DNA of 64,000 bases, from assembly GCA_963837005.1 (NCBI GenBank), contig CAWIMC010000022.1, forward strand, positions 248,001 to 312,000. The letters are read 5' to 3'. Below, one piece after another: positions 12,001 to 18,917 of this stretch (positions within the stretch are counted from its first letter, which is position 1; each line of letters opens with the position of its first letter). The notes beneath the pieces were generated by a model that was not told the DNA's origin, searched no databases, and saw only the letters and a program-made list of their open reading frames with translations. The position numbers and the translations under genes are program-made. This stretch comes from CALDTK01 sp963837005. GTDB taxonomy: Bacteria; Bacteroidota; Bacteroidia; Chitinophagales; Saprospiraceae.

Positions 12001-14758
12001 TGCGCGTGACGGATGTGAACGGTTGCGTGGCGACGAGCCCGGCGGTAAGGTTTCGATCAACGCCGTGCCGCAGGTCACCGCGAGCAACGACGGACCGCAT
12101 TGCGCGGGCACCGCCACTCTGCTCTCGGCCACGACCAGACGACGCCCGCCGCGGGTGACGCGCCGATCGTGTTCGCCTGGTACGACCGTGACCCGACTGT
12201 GGGGACGGTTACTGCCCTGGCGTTCGGCGCGACGTACCGACCGGGGGTTTTGCCGAAAGGCGTACACACCTACTACGTGACGGCCAGCAACGGCAACTGC
12301 GTGAGTGCTCCGGTGACGACGACCGTGACCATCGAGGCACAGCCCGTCATCAGCCGACCTCAAAGGTGCGGGCAGCTACCGCCAGGATGATTCCTTGACG
12401 CTGGGCGCTACGGTGCAAAGCGAAGGAGTCGCGTTGAGCGGCGCGAGCTACACCTGGCGCGGGCCTGGGGGCTTTGCGTTCAGCGGTGTGACCGGAACCG
12501 ATGGCCTGGCGAATGCTACGCTGGAAGTCGGCGCGAATGCCGGTGGGACGTACACCCTCGAGGTCGTCTCGAACGGCGGATGTGCACGCCGCCGAAGAGC
12601 GTGATCGTGAAAGTGGTGCCGAAGCCGACCACACCCGAGCTCAGTGCGAGCGATGATCTGGTGTGCGAGGGCAACAACTTCACGCTGTCCACGGCGCCGT
12701 ACTCCGGCACCAAGGCCGTGCAGTACACGTGGACCTTCGAGGGCGCTGCGGGGCGCAAGTGCTTGCGACCACCGCCCAGCCGACCTACATCGTCCGCGAT
12801 GCGCAGGCGGCGAGCACGGGCATCTACAGTGTACAAGTCGTGCTAGACGGCTGCGCGAGTTTCGCCTCGAACGGGGTGCTCGTGACGGTCTTCGGTGCGC
12901 TCTCGCCGGTGGTGACCTCTAATGCGACCACGGCCGAGAATCCGGCTTGCGAGGGCGACCTCGTCCGCCTGGAGACGCCGCTGATCCCGGGCGCTACCTA
13001 CGAGTGGTACGGTCCGGGCAACTTCCGCAGTTCACTGCCGAGCCCGGTGGTGGGTCCGGTGCAGCTCGCAGATGCGGGTGAGTACCAGGTGACGGTGACG
13101 GTAAATAGCTGTCGCGCCGTTGTCGGTCAGCCGACGCGGGTCTACGTGCAGGCCATGCCGAAGACGCCGACGATCATCGCCACCGCGGCCGTCTGTGAGG
13201 GCGGTAGCGTGACGCTGAGTGTGTCGAGCCAGCTCGCCCCGAGTGCTGCCAAGCGCAGCTTCGAGTGGCACCGCGCGAGCGACAACAAGTTGCTGGCGAC
13301 GACCGAGGAGCCGAGCTACACGATGGAAGGTTTGACGCGGGCTGCGACGGGCGACTACTACGTCGTGATGACGCTCGGGTCGTGCCGGACGTCGGCCTCG
13401 GAGCCGGTGCGGGTCCAGGTGGACTACACGCCCGCCAACCAGGCCGACGCCGGGGTGGACGCGAGCTACTGCGCCGTGCAGACGATCAAGCTCAACGCCG
13501 TGACGCCGACCATCGGGAAAGGACACTGGACCTCCCTCACGGGAGCGACGGTGAGCAATCCGGACGCCCGCGACGCCGACGTGATCGACCTGCGGGAGGG
13601 CCAAAACCTCTTCGTCTGGACGCTAAGCAATGGCGCCTGCCGCGACTACGACGCCGACACGGTGGTGGTGACGATCACGACGGTGCCCGTGGACGTGGCC
13701 TACGCCGGGGAGGACGTGACGACCTGCGGCCGGGAGAACGCCGCATCGCGGCCCTGCGGCCGACGAAGGCCCGCGGTATTTGGACGCAGTCCCTGGCGCA
13801 GGCCAGTCGTGGAGCGCGCATCGCGAAGCCTGATTCGGCGGAGACGGCCCTGTTGGGCTGATCGTCGGGCAGCGCTACCAGTTCGTGTGGTCCTCACCGA
13901 TGGCGTCTGCGAGGCCTACGCCCGCGACACCGTCAACGTGACGATCTCGGAGAGCCCGGACGAAAGTGCGTTCGTGATCGAGGAGGTGAGGTACGTGTGT
14001 GGCGTGGACAACCAGCGCCTCGACGCGGTGACACCGCTGCTCGGGACGGGCCGGTGGACGACGACCGGTGGGGCACGTATCGCCTCGCCGCGTGATCCGG
14101 CTTCACTCGTGGAGCGCCTCGACGCTGGCGTAAACGTGTTCGTGTGGACACTGAGCAACGGGGCTTGCGCGAACTACTCGACGGACACGATGCGCCTCGT
14201 CGTGGAGCCGAAGCCGACCGCCGGCGATGATGCCTTTACGACGCCGTTTAATACGGCCCTGGAGGACGTGATGCTGATGGACAACGACGTGATCCGCCTG
14301 ACGGACTACGTGGTGACTTTCGACACGGCGGCCCTGCGCGGTCGGATCGAGGGCAGCATGGAGGCCGGGATGCGCTTCGTGCCGGACGAGAACTACGTGG
14401 GCGTGACCAGCTTCACGTACACGGTGTGCGATGCGAACTGTCCGACGCGCTGTGCGACGGCCAGGGTCGCGATCACGGTGGAGGGCGTCAACGGTCTTAC
14501 GGCCCCGACGATCTTCACGCCGAACGGCGACGGTGACAACGATGCCTTCGTGGTGCCGGGGATTATCGACTACCCAGGTTCGACGCTGTCGGTGTACAAC
14601 CGCTGGGGCGACGAGGTCTACCACTCTGAGGACTACCGTAATGACTGGGGTGGGACTTACAAGGCGGAGGATCTGCCGGTGGGGACGTACTTCTACTTGC
14701 TGCGGATTAATAACCCGCAGGGGCAGACCGACAAGGGTACCTGTACATCCAGCGGTAG
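1..14758 (+). CDS. Giant Ig-like repeat adhesin with T9SS type B C-terminal domain (5' end missing, many frameshifts)
   Basis: One protein read across several frames; the start lies before the window. It is a chain of roughly 80-100-residue beta-sandwich modules that each carry GPxC near the start, a Y.W.GPNGF core and an NG.Y.V.VT..GC end, typical of Ig-like/PKD-like modules in Bacteroidota surface proteins. The last ~90 residues form a gliding-motility-type C-terminal domain (FTPNGDGDNDAF, then YNRWG, then GTYFYLL), the signal for export and anchoring by the type IX secretion system. Long clean stretches are 2127-6299, 6082-8265, 8645-9445 and 12663-14765; smaller in-frame pieces include 9420-9755, 9682-9948, 10331-10999, 10996-11310, 11336-11690 and 11688-12040. 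The final frame ends in SSGRR, but one base earlier the DNA reads YLYIQR and TAG (14756-14758), the expected ending, so a G is probably missing near 14735. Likely role is adhesion or gliding at the cell surface. The module type is certain; the ligand is unknown. Confidence 0.85.
2127..6299 (+). CDS. Longest uninterrupted segment of the giant Ig-like adhesin
   Basis: About 1,390 codons in one frame encode some 14 Ig-like modules of the giant adhesin. The first ATG in this frame (2127) is internal, because the same module pattern continues upstream in other frames; it should not be taken as a gene start. Near 6080 the coding frame changes: an extra base in or near the GTGAGACGTGACG stretch moves the conserved reading to the frame open at 6082, so the last ~70 residues of this segment are out of frame. 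Cysteine pairs (GPxCxG and the DGC/NGC ends) occur in nearly every module and probably form disulfides outside the cell. Confidence 0.7.
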   Translation: MAHRRLTIDPPGQRPLGDYTVEVIVDGCRSTSAPYTLTVFESVSAAPEYSYTLAPDCSPRDLRLSAKPAGGDATYRYAWTGPNGFTSTVADPTIASVTPANNGSYAVTVTDGKGCSTTASVEVRDIAQARAKPVIASSGPACEGGTIVLDIPAYTGSSVTYAWTTPANTTANVTGLGTNRLTITPVSASTHAGDYAVTVTVDGCVLTSAPFDVKVFGQPTAAPIVTTPSICTGETLRLDAGATSASTYVWSGPNGFTSASATPVIANATTAANGTYTVTASNASGCKTAATVTVDAVRPAPVQPTVTTNAPVCRDAQINLTVAENYVGNAVAYRWLNANGTEIGTMRSITFAANATTAVAPYRVEVTVDGCTAPSSAPTPVQVDEVPVAVASNSGPVCAGQSVTLFAGQITGARYEWRTGGTLVSTDRSYIVSAINASMTYTLTVLNGTCTSASATTTVTVNPAPAATPDFAYSAASDCALTDLTLRANPTGAAATTAGYTYRWTGPNNFTSTERNPVLRAATPSANGSYTVVITDGSSAACAKTFTVEVSGVVAPVAMPVIAASGVECEGGVVTLSIPAYAGADVTYAWSTPAGTTQDITGANTNVLRIATSRAAVHAGDYGVTVIVNGCLASADPYTLSITPKPTVAPSQNYTLASDCSVTGFDLMANATGTAPLTYAWTGPSGFTSTAASPRIDRATAAANGSYSVTATDANGCTTTGIVQVRGIQEPLAKPQVASTGDACAGGNITLSVAGYAGSNVSYAWSVPASATSGVTGANTRQLVISPATAAQHNGSYRVTVTVDGCTVSADPFAVNVYALPTAAPSATAGIICNGGELQFAANAGDATGYAWTGPNGFTSTAQNPTISGATAAANGTYVLKVTSVEGCTATAMVDVTSVRPALAQPSVSSKGPVCEGSTIELRTDYPSVSGRSYVYSWTDANGAVIGMTRFINTPSSTPQPFRLTITEDACQAPVSEAFFVRVDQIPVASASNSGPICFGESSTLTAGNVDNASYTWRVQGSTGVLSTDRTVSVKPSATTTYELTVQRGTCASVTATTTLVVNTPNLIAAQANYTLRPDCSASDLGLSYSITTAGSGAIASQRWTGPNGFTSTLASPTITGATAAANGSYQVTATDVNGCTSSASVQVTNAANAQPAPQITSSGPACLGQTVTLSVPSYSGSNVTYVWTLPASATRGVSGQGTPKLGLTPVEPTVHAGDYSLTVTVDGCTLTSQPVAVQVFSQPTTVPGVVVTNACAEGSFQLEARSTNASTYAWTGPTGFTSTLPNPIVTPATIRNNGSYFLTVTSVSGCTATGSVRRDADPPRGGGADHYCTECVRRRTAPLLDERQRREVRVDRPERRLRIDARQGWHDDHDRRDHACARQRKLPVR
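6082..8265 (+). CDS. Second long segment of the giant Ig-like adhesin
   Basis: This stretch continues the adhesin after the frame change near 6080 and holds about 7 further modules. Its sequence from about 7170 to 8200 closely repeats 2260-3290, about 4.9 kb upstream, including long identical peptides such as DIAQARAKPVIASSGPACEG, so whole blocks of modules have been duplicated. It runs out of frame near 8170-8260, where the paralogous copy continues smoothly (the VQVDEVPVAVAS motif is broken here), pointing to one or two single-base indels. Confidence 0.65.
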   Translation: MTQIRPVAEVPTITAPSVCAGEPLRFSTSANGVKFEWIGPNGGSASTLAKAGMTTTTGATTLAPGNENYLSGNWSARVTDAAGCTATSPALAVRINPVPVATPSNDGPHCFGKTTVFTVDAFQGATYAWYDADPAMAGARLVSQERIFARANLAVGTHTYFVVVTAERCASAVVSTTATIYTAPTATPSFAYTTPANCGTADLNLFANADAATAASNATYRWTGPNGFRSTLANPVIASATPTANGSYEVTVTSAQGCTVTQTVNVTTIRGGIAQPEITSTAQACAGARVLLEVSAYSGTSVEYRWTTPAGTTVGINGLGTRRLTIDPAQASVHTGDYTVEVIVDGCASTSAPYTLTVFEAVTAAPEYSYTLAADCSASDLRLSAKPAGGDATYRYVWTGPNGFTSTVADPTIASVTPANNGSYAVTVTDGKGCSTAASVEVRDIAQARAKPVIASSGPACEGGTIVLDVPTYTGSSVTYAWTTPAGTTANVTGLGTNRLTIAPVSASTHAGDYSVTVTVDGCVITSAPFDVKVFGQPTAAPAAYAPSICTGETLRLDAGATGASTYVWSGPNGFTSASATPVIANATTAANGTYTVTTSNASGCKTTATVTVDAVRPVPVQPTVTTNAPVCRDAQIDLTVAENYVGDAVAYRWTNANGDVLGTTRSITFAANATTAVAPYRVEVTVDGCTAPSSAPTPVKWTRYLWPWPATVARAALWRKRNPHRR
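8645..9445 (+). CDS. Third segment of the giant Ig-like adhesin
   Basis: About 250 codons with three Ig-like modules, including GPACEGGTITL and YEWTGPNGF. Module identity continues directly from the preceding frame around 8640 and into the following frames at 9420-9755 and 9682-9948, so this is part of the same protein and not a separate gene. The frame is lost near 9420, where VDGCAAPVSAP continues in another frame. Confidence 0.55.
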   Translation: MNGCTSSASVQVTNVTSAQAVPQITGSGPACEGGTITLAVAAYTGSNVRYAWATPGNVTADITGLGSNQITISPARGSVHAGNYSVTVTVDGCVVTSEVYRVEISAPPVVAPSVVTTSVCTGEELRLAANATGTTTLSYEWTGPNGFRSAAPDPVVANATLAANGTYTVTVRNTSGCTTTERLIVSAVKPVPAQPIASSNAPVCVDASIELTVSNDYVGTSVIYRWTNGSGQLVGSTRTVALAADSPLVVQPFRVAVAGGRVCRAR

Positions 14759-14765
14759 GCGGTAA
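12663..14765 (+). CDS. C-terminal segment of the giant adhesin with the T9SS sorting domain
   Basis: The stretch starts within a module (the first residues to about 12760 are out of frame) and then encodes Ig-like modules, two or three modules of the form G.W....GA.I..P (for example GKGHWTSLTGA and GTGRWTTTGGA), a cadherin/VCBS-like tail module (DDAFTTPFNTALEDVMLMDN) and the type B T9SS C-terminal domain. A local double frameshift affects about 13735-13870, where the expected reading GxxRIAALRPTKARGIWTQ lies in another frame. The natural end is at TAG 14756-14758 if one G is restored near 14735. A strong hairpin terminator follows at 14829. Confidence 0.75.
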   Translation: MRGQQLHAVHGAVLRHQGRAVHVDLRGRCGAQVLATTAQPTYIVRDAQAASTGIYSVQVVLDGCASFASNGVLVTVFGALSPVVTSNATTAENPACEGDLVRLETPLIPGATYEWYGPGNFRSSLPSPVVGPVQLADAGEYQVTVTVNSCRAVVGQPTRVYVQAMPKTPTIIATAAVCEGGSVTLSVSSQLAPSAAKRSFEWHRASDNKLLATTEEPSYTMEGLTRAATGDYYVVMTLGSCRTSASEPVRVQVDYTPANQADAGVDASYCAVQTIKLNAVTPTIGKGHWTSLTGATVSNPDARDADVIDLREGQNLFVWTLSNGACRDYDADTVVVTITTVPVDVAYAGEDVTTCGRENAASRPCGRRRPAVFGRSPWRRPVVERASRSLIRRRRPCWADRRAALPVRVVLTDGVCEAYARDTVNVTISESPDESAFVIEEVRYVCGVDNQRLDAVTPLLGTGRWTTTGGARIASPRDPASLVERLDAGVNVFVWTLSNGACANYSTDTMRLVVEPKPTAGDDAFTTPFNTALEDVMLMDNDVIRLTDYVVTFDTAALRGRIEGSMEAGMRFVPDENYVGVTSFTYTVCDANCPTRCATARVAITVEGVNGLTAPTIFTPNGDGDNDAFVVPGIIDYPGSTLSVYNRWGDEVYHSEDYRNDWGGTYKAEDLPVGTYFYLLRINNPQGQTDKGTCTSSGRR

Positions 14766-14828
14766 GTGCCGGGAAATCAGTCGAATGACCGCCCGAGAGC
14801 AGAGTTTGGCCTGATTTAGGCAGAGTAA

Positions 14829-14866
14829 GGGTGACGGAGCTTTCCGAGGTCCGTCACCCCTCTTTA
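14829..14866 (+). terminator. Rho-independent terminator after the giant adhesin
   Basis: A perfect 10-bp stem (GGGTGACGGA with TCCGTCACCC, 14829-14838 and 14850-14859) with an 11-nt loop is followed by CTCTTTA. It separates the adhesin from the PorP-like gene, which starts 38 bases further on, so the two are probably not a single transcript unless read-through occurs. Confidence 0.75.
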
Positions 14867-14903
14867 CCGGGGGGATTCTTCCGGCAGCACAACAGATTGA
14901 AAC

Positions 14904-15877
14904 ATGAAAACCAACACCCGGGGGCTCCGCCTCCTGGCACTGCTGATGTGCAGTGTCGCCATCACGGGCGCCTACGCCCAACAGGACATTCAGTACACGC
15001 AGTTTATGCACAACAAGCTCGCCCTCAATCCGGCGGTGGCCGGTAGCAAGGGGGTGCCGGTGTTCCATGCGCTGCTGCGCAAACAGTGGTTCGGGCTGGA
15101 CGGCGCACCGGCCTCACAGGCGGTGGGCTTTAATACGCCGCTGCAAGGGAAGAACGTGGGCCTGGGCCTCGTGCTCACCAACGACCAGATCGGCTTCACG
15201 CGCTCGACGCTCGGGGCGGCTTCTTACGCCTACCACGTGCAGCTCAGCGACGACACCTATCTATCGACGGGGGTGGACGTGAGCGTCAAGCAGTACTCCA
15301 TGGACTGGACGCGGGCCCACTCGACCGAGGCCATCGACGCGAGCATCCCGGACATCGGGCAGAACTCGCGCCTCATGGCCAACTTCGGGGCGGGGATGCT
15401 GGTGTACAACGACAAGTTCTACGCCGGGGTCTCGGTGCCGCGACTGCTGCGCAACACGCTCAACCTCAACGAGGGCACAGGCGGGCCGTTCGACGCTCGG
15501 TCGGGAGGATTTCCACGCCTACGCCATGGGCGGGGCGCTGCTGCCGCTGAGTGAGAAGCTTTCGCTAAAACCCGCTGCGCTCGTCAAGTACGCCGTCCGG
15601 TCTCCGGTGGACCTGGACATTCACGCGAGCTTGGTGTACAACCAAATCCTGAGTCTCGGGGCGACGTACCGCACGGGCGGTTCGAGCACGCGGGCCGTGG
15701 GCGAGTCGATCGACTTGCTACTCGGCCTCCAGGCTCACGGACCGCATCCGCCTCGGGCTCTCGTACGACTTCACCCTTTCCGAAATCCGCAAGTACTCGA
15801 ATGGCTCCGCGGAGATCTTTCTAGAGTACACGCTTTCTCAGAAGCAGCAGAAACTGACCAACCCCCGCTTTTTCTAA
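14904..15877 (+). CDS. PorP/SprF family outer-membrane protein of type IX secretion
   Basis: The protein begins with a signal peptide (MKTNTRGLRLLALLMCSV, cut after GAYA) and the PorP/SprF hallmark DIQYTQFMHNKLALNPAVAG, then QWFGLDGAPASQ and a beta-strand pattern that would form an outer-membrane barrel. Family members act with the gliding and secretion machinery, and SprF-type copies next to large adhesins help export or attach them, which fits the position directly after the giant adhesin. The frame changes near 15505 (GGEDFHAYAMGG continues in the next frame) and near 15732 (one extra G before LTDRIRLGLSYDF); the natural C terminus is LSQKQQKLTNPRFF with stop TAA at 15875-15877. The length of ~323 residues is normal once corrected, so I regard the gene as intact. 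Confidence 0.85.
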
Positions 15878-15941
15878 TCCTGCCCGGGGAGGCACGCTGG
15901 CCGTTTTCGCCAGTAGCCGCACCCGACACCACGCTCCACAC

Positions 15942-18650
15942 ATGACGCTGTCCACTCGTTTCGCCGCCCTTTGTCTCCTCGCCGCCCCGTCGATGGTTTT
16001 GGCGCAAGCCGTACCCGACAACGCAGCCGCCATATCCGGAAGCACAGAGGCTAGAGTGGGCAGTGCCGCAGCGCCTGCAAAACGGCAGGCAAAACGGGAT
16101 GCCAAGGACGTAGCAGTTAGTACGCGTGACACGACCAAGGCCCCGCAGACCGCGCTCGCAACCCCGAAAGCCGCACCCGAGCGTCCCGCCACCCACACGA
16201 CTCACAACGGGAACGAGCACGATAAGCACGCCACGGATCGCGGCGAAAAACTCTACGATAACCTCGGCTATAAGGCCGCCGTGCCCCTCCTGGCCGCAGA
16301 CGCGACGCCGAGCGTAGAGCAGATGCACCAACTCGCCACGGCCTACCGACTGAACCACGATACGAAGGGCGCGGAGCTGTGGTACGGGCAACTGGTGGCG
16401 CGCAGCGAGGAGCCGCTCTACCGACTGTACTACGCGCAGGCGCTCCAGAGTAATGGACACGCCGACCTAGCGCGCGAGCACTTCGACGCCTACGACGAGC
16501 AGGCCGGCGGCGAGGATGCACGCGGTCGGAAGTTTGCGAATACGCTCAGGACGGGCGTGGCGCAGGCGGCCGTGACGGTGCGCAACGAGACCAAGGTCAA
16601 CGGGACGCACCTCGACTTTAGTCCGAGTTTTATCGACGCCGAGCACGTGGTGTTCGTGTCGACGCGCCCGGTGAAGGGGATCGACAAGAGCCTGAAGGAC
16701 AAGTGGATGGAGGACAACTTCATGTCGTTGTTCGTGGCGACGGCTGATGCCAAAACGCGCTTGCTCGGCGAGCCCAATGGAGTTTGCCCCGGAGCTCAAC
16801 ACCACCTTTCACGAAGGTCCGGTGACCTTCGACATCACGGGGGAGCGGGTGTTTTTCACGCGCAACAACTACAACAAGGGCAAGCGCCGCAACGACAAGG
16901 ACGGCACGATGCGTCTCAACATTTACACCTCGAACCGCGGGGCCGACGGTTGGCAGACCCCAACCGAGATGCCGTGGAACACCGACGAGTACGAGGAGGC
17001 GCACCCGACCCTGAGCGTCGACGGTCGGAGTCTGTACTTTGCTTCGAATCGCCCCGGTGGCGAGGGCGGGATGGACCTGTACGTAAGTCGTCTGGAAGGC
17101 GGCACCTGGGGCGAGCCAGTCAACCTCGGCAAGACCGTCAACACGGCCGGCAACGAGGTCTTCCCTTTCATCCACGCCGACGGTACGCTGTACTTCGCGA
17201 GCAACGGTCTCGGGGGCGTGGGCGGGATGGACATCTTCGCGGTGGAGACCGGCGGGGGCGATAGCGAGAGCGAGGTCGACATCGTGCGCGGAACGCCGGT
17301 CAATATCGGCGCACCTTACAATTCAAATAAAGACGACTTCGGCTTCATCGTTTCGGCGGACGGGACCTACGGTTATCTCACGAGTGCGCGGGCTGGCGGC
17401 TCAGGCGGAGACGACATTTATTCTTTCCAGACGGATACGCCTACGGAGCGTGCGCGGACACAACGCATTTGTGTGTTTGCAGCGCCTAATGAAGCGCAGA
17501 AGTTGGCGGGCGTTAAAGTGCGGCTGGAGCCGATTGATCTGGCGAAGCCAAAGCAAAATAAGAATGACCGCGACCTTACGCTGCGCCTCATCGAGGATGA
17601 CAAGCCGGGCGAGTACCGCATTGCGATTCAACCCCAGGGCGGTGATCAGGCGCAGGCCGACCGGGAGGCCCTCGAGTTGACGACCGACGCCGACGGCTAC
17701 GTGAGCGTGCCGATGATGCGGGGGCAGGGCTACCGGGTGGTGGTCGCGCACGCGGCGTACGAGGCGAAGTCGGAGGAGATCTGGGCGACGGCCACGGGGT
17801 CGAGCCTAGGCGACTACTGCGTGGGGCTTTCGCCAAAACCAGTGGTCGCGAGGGCGGGCACTGGCGCCGCGGGCACATGTCGCTGGCGGGCACGACGAAG
17901 AACGCGCGCTACGGCAACCTGCTGCCGAACGTGGAGCTGGAGCTGATCAACCTGTGTACCGGAGAGCAGCTTACGGCGCGCTCGGATGCGGAGGGGAAGT
18001 TCGACTTCGGGTGTGTGCCGTGCGGGTGCGAGTTCGTGATCAAGGGGGACAAGCAGTTTTTCGCCGAGGGCGAACTGCTGGTGTCGAGCCTCGACTATGA
18101 TTGTGCGGCGGTGGCGTGTGGGGACGAGAAGTCCCTCGACGCTACGCTTACGCTGCTGCCGGAGATGCCGGGCTCGTCGGGGGCAATGGCGATGGGCGGG
18201 AAGGGCGGTCCGGATCCGGTCGGTCGGGCGCAGATGATGCGTCTGAAGACCGGTTCGGTGATCGAACTGAAGAACATCTACTACGACTTCGACCAGTTCT
18301 ACATCCGCCCGGATGCGCAGCCTGATCTAGACCACGTGGTGGATCTGATGCTGGCCTACCCGGAGATGGCGATCGAGCTGGGGAGCCACACGGATGCGCG
18401 GGGGACGGAGTCTTACAATCGGAGTCTGGCGCAGAATCGGGCGACGGCGGCGCGGGAGTATATTATCGGGCGGGGGATCAGTGGCGCGAGGATCGAGGCC
18501 AAGGGTTTTGGCGAAAGCCGGTTGCGGAATGGGTGTCGGGACTCGAAAGACTGTAGCGAGGAGGATCACCAGCGCAATCGTCGGACGGAGGTGAAGGTCA
18601 CTTCGATGGGGAAGGACGAGGGGGTGGAGGTTTTGTATAAGTGGGACTAA
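15942..18650 (+). CDS. PorE-like protein: TPR, PD40 beta-propeller and OmpA peptidoglycan-binding domain
   Basis: After a signal peptide (cut near VLAQA) and a low-complexity linker come a TPR-like helical part (about residues 100-190), a PD40/WD40-type propeller with blades such as FDITGERVFFT, SVDGRSLYFASNRPGGEGGMD and HADGTLYFASNGLGGVGGMD, a carboxypeptidase-regulatory-like domain, and a C-terminal OmpA domain (YYDFDQFYIRPDA, then SHTDARGTESYNRSLAQNRA, then GFGESR and NRRTEVKV). This order matches PorE-type proteins of the T9SS, which link the outer-membrane complex to peptidoglycan. It starts 65 bases after the PorP-like gene, as in other Bacteroidota. Frames change near 16770 (extra A in GAGCCCAATGGAG) and near 17870. 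Domains are clear; assignment to PorE rather than another paralogue is inferred. Confidence 0.8.
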
Positions 18651-18917
18651 GGGACCGGCTGCGCCTGATGGATGCTGGATGGCCGTGCTGGATGGCTCTT
18701 AATGCCCTTCTTTCGTCTTGACACAAAAGAAGCAAAAATTCAAGATCCGCGCAGGAGAGCACGTCATGGGACGATCGCTTCCCTGGGACTGCCTGGACCT
18801 TCCCTGGGGGAATCGGTGCACTCGCTGGATTCAATGATCTAAGCCGCACTGCCACAGTACATTACCGACATCATACGTACCCGACCAGGCACTGCGCTTG
18901 GTTGTAAACCATCCCCT
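18651..18917. other. Intergenic stretch with no recognised gene
   Basis: Between the PorE-like gene and the next exported protein there is no good reading frame and no clear hairpin. A short imperfect repeat (GATGCTGGATGG and CTGGATGGCT) lies at 18667-18697. No confident promoter was seen. Confidence 0.4.
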
